NCBI GenBank assembly: GCA_030374805.1
Contig: JARGSG010000066.1
Span: forward strand, 186,001 to 250,000
Direction: 5' to 3'
DNA length: 64,000 bases
DNA from: Gracilaria gracilis
Taxonomy: Eukaryota; Rhodophyta; Florideophyceae; Gracilariales; Gracilariaceae
Shown here one piece after another: positions 1-8,461 of this stretch (position 1 is the first letter of the stretch; every line of letters begins with the position of its first letter). Below the pieces are notes generated by a model, which saw only the letters and a list, made by a program, of their open reading frames with translations, was not told the DNA's origin and did not search any database. A program made the position numbers and the translations under genes.

Positions 1-1620
1 AGTGCAGTACGCGACTCTGTAAGGAGTGAGGTACCACCATTTGTGGGTTGGTTTCAACAGTTCGCACCAAGTAGCGTTGGTCATTCACCTGGAAAGGTAT
101 CCCATACCCACCCTCCAGACGGGCCCTAACCTGTATACAAAAAGGGTCCATATGCTGTTCCCGTATCATCTTCTCGGGCGAAATCGGTACCAATGACCCG
201 GTATCCGGTTCTACAGTCTGTGTGGCGAGAATATCGTCACACACATCATCCGATAGGATTTCTGTCTTCCCCTTATCGAGGTCACCAACCATAAAGCATG
301 GTATCTCTTCCGTGTCCTCGGTGGGCTCAGCCTCTGTTGCAGTGCCCAAACGGGATAGAGCGTCTGCCTGCAAGTTCAAAGAGCCTTTCTTGTACACTAC
401 TTCAAAGTCAAATTCCGAGAGTCGAAGTCTCCATCTCATCAGTCGACCCGATGGTTCTGTAATTTCCATGAGGCAGCGTAGGCAAGAATGGTCCGTTTGT
501 ATCCGAAAGTGGGTTCCCATCAAGTATGGTCTCAACGTTGAGAGGGCCCATACAACGGCAAGACATTCCTTCTCCGAAACGGAGTAATTCCGTTCGTGCA
601 CATTAAGTGATCTCGACCAATACCCAATAGGGTGACGCTTGCCAGACTCTTCTACCTGGAACAACGCACAACCAACTTGGTTCGCACTCGCATCAGTGTC
701 AACCTCGTAGGGTAAGCCGGGTTTCGGCAGGGCCAAGACTGGTGGCGACGTTACGGCTTCAATTAGTGCTGCAAATGCGGAGGCTTCCGCATCGCCAAAG
801 GGTTCCAATTCCACTGGTCTTCCTTTCATTAGGAGTTTGCTCAACGGCGAAGCGATAACCGAAAAGTTCGGCACGATACGACGGCAAACGTTACACAGGC
901 CTAAGAAGGATTGAAGCTCAGTTTGAGTTCTTGGGTGGTTCGCCTCTTTCAAGGATTTTACCCGCACCTCGTCAATTGAGAGCTTACCTGTGCGAATAAT
1001 ATGCCCAAGGTACTTAACCGATTCGGTGAAAAACTTGCACTTCTTAAGCTTCAAGTTAATCCCTGCGTCCCGTAAAACGGTCATAACTTCCCGTACATAG
1101 GTGAGATGGTCCTCCATGTTATTGGAAAAGACGACGACGTCGTCCAAGTATATCAAACAGGTGGCCCACTTGGATCTAGCCAGCAGAATATCAACCGCTC
1201 GCTGAAACGTTGCCGGGGCGTTTGTTAACCCAAAGGGCATTCTCCGAAAACGGTACAGGCCTTGATGGCACACGAAGGCCGTCCTATCCTTATCTTCTTC
1301 CCTTATGGGCACTTTCCAGTATTCCCAATTGGCATCTAAAGTGGTAAACACATTCGCGCTCCCTAGAGAATCGATATATTCGTCCATACAGGGAATCGGA
1401 TATACGTCTTTCACTGTAACCGCATTTAACTTTCGGTAATCGATACAAAATCTCCATGATCCATCTGGCTTCGGCACCAAAACAACTGATGACGCCCAAG
1501 GGCATTGAGCGGGTTCAATAACGCCGGCTCGGAGCATCTTCTCGACTTGAGATTTTTCCTCTTCTCGGGCCTTCGGTCCTGCCCTGTAAGGGTGTTGCGC
1601 AATGGGCCGAGTGTTCGGAG
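1..1620 (-). pseudogene. pol: reverse transcriptase, RNase H and integrase N-terminus (partial)
   Basis: After a one-base loss near 1616-1622 the reading frame seems to stay open to the left edge; I translated several stretches but not every codon. Visible are the RT start (PKPDGSWRFCIDYRKLNA near 1450), the catalytic YLDD motif near 1140-1150, the connection region ending in KYLGHIIRTG, RNase H with EVDTDAS near 700 and ADALSR near 340, and the start of the integrase zinc-binding region near position 1. Compared with the second element the RT core is well conserved. It belongs to the dead element around it, so no activity is expected. Confidence 0.8.
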
Positions 1621-1621
1621 T

Positions 1622-2880
1622 AGATCGATGCAACGCTCTGTGACTCCAATTGTTCCGAGAGTACCCTCCCACATTGGCGTAAACTCGCGAAGCATATCGC
1701 GTAGCTTCTCCCGATGGGACTCCGGTACGTCCTCCAAATTGAGCTTCATTAACTCCTCAACAGGGTTCGTCTGTTCAGTGCCAGGTAGCAACGGCTTAAC
1801 CTCAAAAGGTGCTGGGGTGTCTGAACCCGAGTTCTTCTGGGTATCATTCGTATCGGCTAGTGACTCATTCCGTAATTCGGCGAATTCGGCGGCCTCCTCT
1901 CCCTCCTTAGGCTCGGATACACCGAGCACGGTTCCAATCGGAATCTTGGTGGGTATCACTGCAGCGGGGTGCGGTAGTACCGTGCCAATTACTTGGTTCT
2001 TTCTTAACCATTGTCTGCTTTTGCCAAGATTGGCGACGAGGACCTCAAAGGCTTCATCCGGTTGATTCGTTACAACTCCATTAGCCAAAGCGATCTGGTG
2101 CTCTTCATATATTGCCAGTGATGGCTGCACTGTGTGTAGACCAAACTGTTTGGTGACTACTTCGACCCACACCTGAGACTCCGGCGGAAGTTGCACCGAT
2201 TTGAGCACGTGCAACTTCGTTGATGCCACTGTGCCTTTGGTAGGCTGATGTGCAACCGGAAGCGGTACGTGTTTCCGCGTAGCGGCTCGCAGAGGTCTGC
2301 GGACAATCGGAATTATTGAACCGTCTTCCATTTCTACGGTACGCTTCCGAGGACGGATATTTTCCGCAAACCTGTCATAGAAATCACAACCCAGTATAAC
2401 TGGTGCGGCTAGCGAATCGCAAACGACGAAATCTACCTTCACGAGGTGCCTTCCTAATCTCACCAAAAGCGAAATGTAACCAGCCGTACTAATCGGATTA
2501 TTGTTGGCGTCCGAAATATCCATTGATGGACCGTAACGAACACGTTCCGGAAGAGTAGGCGGTATCAGTTTCCTGTGAATAAAGTTAGGAGCAGCGCCTG
2601 TGGCTAGGACCGACAACTGACGAACCATAAAATGTTCTGAAAGGCTGAGATCGGCGTAAACTTTATAGTTCCGCTTGGGAATAACCAGGATTCTATCCGG
2701 GAGACGGGGATTACAGGCCCGTATCCACGGTCGACAAAGAACACAAAAGTGTTCCGAATCCACGTCTGTGGCTGCCATTTTCCTTGATAGGATCGTAACA
2801 GTCGGGGAGCGAAGCGGAGACGCCTCGGGCGTCTTCTGCTTCGACTTGAAAGACGCCCCTACCGTCGGGGAGACTCCCAT
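1622..2880 (-). pseudogene. pol: aspartic protease and RT N-terminal linker
   Basis: This frame starts directly after the gag stop and lies in the -1 frame relative to gag. It holds a retropepsin-like domain: the active-site region near 2590-2610, then ADANNNPIST and ILGCDFYDRF, the usual second half of a Ty3 protease. The family motif is DTGA, but here the catalytic Asp codon (2602-2604) reads GCC, so the motif is ATGA; the second element keeps Asp. The frame then runs into the RT leader and is lost at a one-base deletion near 1620; the out-of-frame tail continues to a stop at 1426. Confidence 0.85.
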
Positions 2881-2882
2881 AT

Positions 2883-3374
2883 TTAGTTTTTCGGAGATGG
2901 AACCGCCTGATGCGGGTGATTTCCCTCCGCGGGACCTACCTGATTCCCGTCTACCGGTTCGCGACGCTGAGCCTGAAGGTTACCCTGCGCGAAGGCAGGG
3001 TTACCATGCATGGTTCCAGCAGCTCCCTGAAGGGCCAACGAATGATTAGCGCCTTCAAAGGATGTTCTGGGGACCCGTGCCTCTCCTTCGCGCGTCAGAG
3101 ACTCGAACTGAGTGACGGTGTTCAACCTATCCCGTGCCGGGACCGTGCACTGCGGTGAAATATGACCAAATTCATAACATTCGTAGCAGATCACTGCGGT
3201 TGAACCATCGGTGGGACGCGCTATAACACGACCCTGCTGGGTGCTATCCCTCCATCCTGGGCGAGTTGTCTTCATCATGTGACCTCCATAGGGTATCGGC
3301 GCTGTCGGAATTCGGCGGTCCTGAGCATACAGGGCCGGATCGCATTCCGTAGACGGCACCGTGGTTGACGGCAA
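2883..3374 (-). pseudogene. gag C-terminal part: nucleocapsid with CCHC zinc knuckle
   Basis: This segment is in the same frame as gag and is separated from it by a single in-frame TAG at 3378-3380. The zinc knuckle CYECYEFGHISPQC has the exact C-x2-C-x4-H-x4-C spacing of retroelement nucleocapsids, which bind the genomic RNA. The frame ends with TAA at 2883-2885, five bases before the pol ATG at 2880. Whether the TAG is a decay mutation or a read-through signal cannot be told from one copy; the second element has its stop at a different place, which favours decay. Confidence 0.8.
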
Positions 3375-3377
3375 TTC

Positions 3378-4901
3378 CTAGGTGGCAATTGAAATGCCGA
3401 TAGAACTCTGGTTACTACCTATGAGGTTCAAATTACCCATGTCCATGCTGGCTTCATTCCCATATAAAAGGGCCAGAGAAGAGTCAGAATTGTTGGCAAA
3501 CAGTACCTTACGAGGCTTCGATTTGGAGGGACGCCGAGCTCGGAGCGTATCCCCTTCAGCCTGGGCGTACTGTACCAATTCCAAATAGGTTATCTTCCTA
3601 TTCTCCTCCCGATAGCGGGCTACAAGTGCCCGAATCGCGGGATTCAACCCATCGACAAACATCGCACATCTCTCCTGTGAAGGATGAACATCACCACAAC
3701 GGTGGAAAGCCTTATTCAGGCGCGTTGCATGAGCCGTTTCCGTTTCTTCCGGACGTTGATTCAGTTCCGTAAGGGCCGACGTAGCCTGCTGAATGGCATG
3801 ACCAGTATTGTATGACCTTAAGAGGTAATGAACCGCTTCGGGCCAACAAGTAACGCCGCCTTCCGAGGCTCCTGACGATCCAAGGATGGAATTAAACTGG
3901 TCTTCAGCCTGACCTTTCAGGTAATAGGGGAGGGCAACATACGCCTGTCCCTCCGTCATTCCAAGAATATCGGCTTCATGAACGAACCTAGAGAGGAAAT
4001 CCAGCACCCGGATGGGGTCTTCTCCTGTAAACTCGCGATTCTTGAGTGTCACGCTGAGCTTACGGATGTGCGCTCTCACCTTTTTGGTACTTCTAGAGGT
4101 TCTCTTCCCTTCGGACTTCTGTAACCGATAGTAACGGTACGATAACAACTTCCGGTAAAGCGGATTTGTAGGCTTCAACTCTTTAAGACCAGGACACTTA
4201 GCTTCCTTCTCCCGGGTACGAATTGCACCGTGAGAGATAAACGTGGCCCTTGAACGGGACGATCGAGAATGTCGACGAGGACTACCTTCCGAGGCAGCGG
4301 AAGATAACGACGATGACGACGATGACGAGCTGTCCGAGCTGTCAGATTCAGAGTCAGAGTCAGACGAATCCACGTGGTGGTGAAACTCTTTTGAGGACTT
4401 GCGATTGCTCTTCTTATCAGAGTGATGGACGAAATCTTTCGAAACAGACTTCTCCCGTGGGGGGACTTCTGCTTCTCCATCCATTCTAATAATGGCTTCG
4501 AGGGTACCTAGACGAGCGTGAATTCGATCCGTTGTGGCACGGAACTCTTCCACTGTCCGATGATATCCATCAACGAAACCCTGTGGGGAACCAAAGCACT
4601 CCAGAATTGAGTTCATTTCCTGTCTCAGGAGCTGGATTTCTCCCGAAAAATCTCTCATTTGAGCTTCTTTCACTTCCTCGCGAAGCGATTCGACCTCCTT
4701 TTTGAGTGCAGCTTGAGAACTAGCTCTCACCGAGCTCTGGGCATCAAGCATGCGAACTTGAGTATCCAATTCGGATAATACTGCGTCACTTGCCGCAGCA
4801 GCGGATAAGGGTCCTTCCAGAGGAACGGAAGGGGGCCCGGCCACTGGGGCATCAGACGTCTTCGACAGTTGTTCCCAGCTCCCTGATTTCTTCTCCTTCA
4901 C
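3378..4901 (-). CDS. gag (capsid) of Ty3/gypsy element 1
   Basis: This 507-codon frame has a coiled-coil-like N-terminal third rich in E, K and L, a Ser/Asp-rich linker, and a C-terminal half with the retrotransposon gag fold signature (RVLDFLSRFVHEADILGM, later ETAHATRLNKAFHRCGD). The C-terminal half aligns closely with the gag frame at 16391-17458 of the second element. It forms the virus-like particle shell. It is preceded at the correct distance by the primer-binding site and 5' LTR. The frame is open, but the next stop separates it from its zinc knuckle. Confidence 0.85.
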   Translation of the reverse strand: MKEKKSGSWEQLSKTSDAPVAGPPSVPLEGPLSAAAASDAVLSELDTQVRMLDAQSSVRASSQAALKKEVESLREEVKEAQMRDFSGEIQLLRQEMNSILECFGSPQGFVDGYHRTVEEFRATTDRIHARLGTLEAIIRMDGEAEVPPREKSVSKDFVHHSDKKSNRKSSKEFHHHVDSSDSDSESDSSDSSSSSSSSLSSAASEGSPRRHSRSSRSRATFISHGAIRTREKEAKCPGLKELKPTNPLYRKLLSYRYYRLQKSEGKRTSRSTKKVRAHIRKLSVTLKNREFTGEDPIRVLDFLSRFVHEADILGMTEGQAYVALPYYLKGQAEDQFNSILGSSGASEGGVTCWPEAVHYLLRSYNTGHAIQQATSALTELNQRPEETETAHATRLNKAFHRCGDVHPSQERCAMFVDGLNPAIRALVARYREENRKITYLELVQYAQAEGDTLRARRPSKSKPRKVLFANNSDSSLALLYGNEASMDMGNLNLIGSNQSSIGISIAT

Positions 4902-5121
4902 CGGTAGCGGTTCAGGAACTGACCGCTCTTGCGGGGGTAAACCAGAACCGACAGAACGGGCCTTGGACGGACTTGGCCGTTATCCGGATCCCATTACAGT
5001 GACAGAAACAAACCCAAGCGGGGAAACAACTTCAAAAATAACAACAAACTTCGCGTTTCGAACTCTTATGAGTACTACTTCAATTAAACTTCCTTTTCAG
5101 GCTCTAATCCACTAGACTCTT

Positions 5122-5137
5122 CTAAGTCGGGAGACCA
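5122..5137 (-). other. primer-binding site of element 1
   Basis: On the element strand the sequence TGGTCTCCCGACTTAG begins three bases inside the 5' LTR. It starts with TGG, the complement of a tRNA CCA end. The same 16 bases are present at 18015-18030 of the second element, so both use the same primer tRNA. The tRNA identity was not determined. Confidence 0.8.
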
Positions 5138-5140
5138 GAA

Positions 5141-5870
5141 TGTAGAGCAAACCCCAAAGAGGGTATGTATCCACCAAGGTGTACGAGTCCTGCTCCCACA
5201 AAAGGGCGAACTCAGAAGTAGAGCCCTCTGCCCGTGCGCGTGCTGCGTGGCAGCCGGGTGTAAACCGGATACGGTACTGGAATAACCTGCAGAGGTAAAG
5301 AAGAGCGTGGGCCTAGAGAGGAATAACCGACGACGGGTCAAGAGAGACCGAGTCTAGAAGTAGAGCGAACGGTGCCGTAAGACGGTGTAATGCTCCTACG
5401 GAGAACCACACGAGCGAAGCTACGGCACGTGCCAATGGCGGGAGCAGGGCCGATAGCGGAACGAGACACACACACGAGTGTCCAAATATAACTCTGTAGA
5501 GAGGCGGAAGCGAGACCTGCACCAGGAAAACGATGAACTAAACAAAGATCCGGTACCTCGGTGAACGACAATAAATACGACCTGACACTGGGGTAATTAG
5601 CGAAACAAGCCAGAAACTGGTAGTAAAGAACTTCCTTAGGGACCCTAAGGGGTGATTTTACCGAGACCAGTCGTGGTTACTCTCCTTAGAGAAGTCGTAA
5701 ACCTACGTAGGCAGTAACAACCATAGCCCGGCCTTCGGGATGAAGATCACGTACTTCAAGAAGAAGATACGACTCAGGTGAGTTTTCCTTAGTAACTCCA
5801 GGGCGAGATCGCCCGAGCATATATAATATCTACTGTATCTAGGGCTGCGCACTCCCACGAGGGCTCTACA
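5141..5870 (-). repeat. 5' LTR of element 1 (730 bp)
   Basis: The left edge is set by the primer-binding site. The sequence begins TGTAGAGC and the right edge was placed at 5870 because GCTCTACA gives a perfect 8-bp inverted terminal repeat with TG...CA ends. A TATATA stretch near 5820 lies about 50 bp inside the right edge on the element strand, a normal U3 promoter position. There is no second copy in the window, so the right edge is inferred and not proven. Confidence 0.65.
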
Positions 5871-6082
5871 CGTGGACAACCCACTGTCAGGGTGCCAAGA
5901 TATCTACCCAGCAGGTGTGACGCCAAATATTTGGACAGATATGCCACAAGGCCCTACTGTACACCTATTCTATAGTTTTTATAGCAGATTCACCTAACAA
6001 GGTACGTTCCCAACAATATTTCCAATTTCACCCGAAACGGGGTCCATATTCATAGTCTGACACGTCAGGGTTCAATGGATAG
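5871..6082. other. short spacer between LTR and piggyBac pseudogene
   Basis: No gene is visible here. It may contain the lost N-terminal part of the piggyBac transposase, since the frame that carries the transposase has a stop at 6080-6082 and shows nothing recognisable before it. Confidence 0.4.
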
Positions 6083-7574
6083 AGCTCCATTATGAGAAAC
6101 TTCATTGTGCCGACATCGGATTGCCATTGCTCCACAATTGACGACTACTGGAGCAAGAAGATGTTCTTAGGAAATGCAGACTTTTCTCTTGTAATGGGAC
6201 GAAACAGATGTGAAGATATTCGTGCAGCCCTGCGTCTTTATTGCGAATAAGAGCACAGTACTGCAACTGTTGATCCACTATGGCACTCACGTATCATGCT
6301 TGAGCACTTTTTGAAAAATGCATGCTCAGTTGCCGTACCGACTGGAGTCACTACTCTTGATGAAAATACCATACGGTGTAAAGGTAGAAGTGCCGCCCGG
6401 TCGTACATCAAGTCCAAACCTGTTCGGTTTGGTATCAAATTCTATGTAGTAGCTGCATGGCGATATGCTTATATCCATACGTTTTGGGACAATGGAACCG
6501 GTAATCGTACCAATGTTCCTCTGGCTGTGGCCTACACTACGCTGTTTCGTACCCTTCGTGGGGTCTATGAGCGCAAAATGGACACTACAATAATGAACAA
6601 AAATAGTGCCTCTGCGTTGTGGTGTGTTCAGTTGACACATCAATGTCTGTCGAAGAATAATAGTGGCCAGGAGTGACTGATAGTGATGGATAATTTTTAT
6701 ACCAGTCATAAGCTCGCAATGCAGCTGCATATAATGACCGTTGGGAAAAGGAGGGTGCTTGGAACGATAAAATTGAACAACATGGATGGCGTAAACCGAG
6801 TAGCAGTGAGGGAGGCCATTGAGTACCTCAAAGAAAAGCCACGAGGATCATGGTTGATTTGCCAGGTTTATGATAAGCCGAAAGGGAAAAATGGATCCCC
6901 AACAGTCGCAGAGAACTGTGGCTACGTGGTGTTCAAGGACAGAAAGACCGTCGTGTTTTACACGAATGACTTGGCCTGCACTCCTTGCCAGCGTATCATT
7001 GAATGTGGTCCACATAGTATCCAATGTGTTCATGGACTGGCTCTTCTGGAGCGATGGATGGGAGAAGAAGCGCTGCACCGCACTACCACTCAAGTTCCTC
7101 CGATCATTGTGGCGTACAATATGTACATGAATGGAGTAGATTGGTTTGATCAAATGCGTTCTACAAACCCCATCATGCGCAAAGAACAAAGGGTGCCAAT
7201 GAGTGTGTTTACATTCCTAATCGATGCAAGTATTCTAAATGGCTACGCAATCATGCAGGCAGCGCACGAAGGTGATGTTCAGTGTAGCCTTCACGATTTC
7301 AAGAGACGTGTGGCGGAAGAACTTACTAAGCCGTTTGTCCAATATCGAGCAGCAGCAAAAGCTCTGCGTACCCAGCTCTCGTCGTCGTCCGGGAACCCAG
7401 AGGCGTCCGATGCATGTCATGTCCTATTGGAAACGACTGGCAAGAAATCAGCCCAATGCTACTTGTGTAAACTCATGCCGGAGGACAAAAAAGAGCACAA
7501 ATCCATTTACGGATGCTCAGTTTGCTCCTTTGCTTTCCATATGAACTGCTTTGCAATATACCATCACTTGGATC
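6083..7574 (+). pseudogene. piggyBac-type transposase, broken
   Basis: A single frame carries the whole remnant. Near 6140-6245 it reads like the N-terminal piggyBac region (DDYW, then FSLVMGRNRCEDIRAALRL). VDPLWHSR follows near 6269, then the DDE catalytic region with LDENTIRCKGR, GIKFYVVAAWR, MDNFYTS and the later NGVDWFDQM. The C-terminus is a cysteine/histidine-rich zinc domain (CYLC, then GCSVC and HMNC). Two in-frame stops, TAA at 6248 and TGA at 6674, inactivate it, and the LTR of the Ty3 element begins at 7575 inside its last codons. DNA transposons of this family cut and paste at TTAA; terminal repeats were not found. Confidence 0.88.
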
Positions 7575-8426
7575 TGTGGAGCAACGCCTTTGGCGGGAAA
7601 AGCGCAGGCTCACGAAGACGTTCGGAATCTTCCCCTCGACAGGGCAGCACAGCGAACGGAGCACTCCGGGAATGAAACAGCTAAGCCGGTTGTAAATCCG
7701 AAGTCAAACCACCACGACAAGCGTCGGAGCGTTAGGCTGATTAGTAGTCCGTAGAGATCCACGTGTTCACACGTTCACGAGATGAGTCCTCGAAAGAGAG
7801 TAGCACGGCAACGACAAGGTGTCGGAAACGGGCCACTGAGAACAGGGCAAAAAGGCAAACCCAAAAAGGGGAGAAAGCAAACCACCAGAGTGGGGTAGAG
7901 AGAGAGAGAATAAAGCAAACCCAATACAGGGGCGAGTATACGACAATAGGTCGGAACAAGACACCCAAATAGTGGTTATACTCTGAGCGCCACAAGGGTG
8001 GGTAACTATACGTGAACAACGCAGTCGTCACTCCACTTGGAGGTGAACAATCCGCGAAGGCGTGATAGTTAGAGCCAGAAGCCCTTGCTAGGCAAGGGGC
8101 AGTTTACTTGGGGGAGCGGTGCTCAACCCTCTAAGTACTGAGCTCGGCGCACCACTGACAGTGGGTGCGCCGGGCAAAATAATCTATAAAATATCTAAGT
8201 AAATACAGCAATGCTGGGTGCACTGCCGCCGGCATATCCGTGCTACACGTGTGCTAGTCACACCCGCTAAGCGGCACCTCGAGCCGTGCAATCCACGTGT
8301 ACATGTGTTTAAATTACCTCAGCGAGGCGACACGCTAACAGCGGTGTAGCTCATATATATCTACTAACGCATGATGCGGAAATTAACTAAGTGCCCCAAA
8401 TCGCCTCCAAAAAGTGTTGTCCTTCA
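7575..8426 (-). repeat. 3' LTR of element 2 (852 bp)
   Basis: The edges come from comparison with 18033-18884: similarity starts at TGTGGAGC and ends at CCTTCA on both copies, giving equal lengths and TG...CA ends. The two LTRs differ by scattered substitutions, so the insertion is not very recent. Confidence 0.92.
8185..8193 (+). promoter_or_regulatory. TATA-like box inside the LTR facing the antisense ORF
   Basis: TATAAAATA on the plus strand lies 269 bp upstream of the ATG at 8462 and points toward the opposite-strand ORF. A similar ATAAAATATC-AAGTA block occurs in the LTRs at 39341-50546. Use as a promoter is inferred. Confidence 0.35.
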
Positions 8427-8428
8427 TA

Positions 8429-8439
8429 TCCCCCTCCTT
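8429..8439 (-). other. polypurine tract of element 2
   Basis: On the element strand AAGGAGGGGGA lies two bases before the 3' LTR, the expected position of the plus-strand primer. Confidence 0.75.
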
Positions 8440-8461
8440 AAGAGTGAGCCACGCTGTCGCG

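Larger units (their letters stand above)
1..5870 (-). mobile_element. Ty3/gypsy LTR retrotransposon, element 1 (3' part outside window)
   Basis: Reading the minus strand from right to left, the order is 5' LTR (5141-5870), primer-binding site, gag, CCHC zinc knuckle, aspartic protease, reverse transcriptase with YLDD, RNase H and the start of integrase, which is cut by the window edge. The order PR-RT-RH-IN is that of Ty3/gypsy elements. It is a diverged relative of the element at 7575-18884: gag, protease and RT align throughout and the primer-binding site is identical. Frameshifts and stops show that this copy is dead. The 3' LTR and any chromodomain would lie to the left of the window. Confidence 0.92.

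Noticed and set aside
1505-2065. Plus-strand frame of 186 codons across element 1 pol
   Set aside because: It is antisense to conserved protease-RT linker sequence and is absent as a frame in element 2, unlike the ORF at 8462-10420.
7763-8031. Short frames on both strands in the 852-bp LTRs
   Set aside because: They recur in both LTRs but differ in length and carry no domain; LTR sequence explains them.
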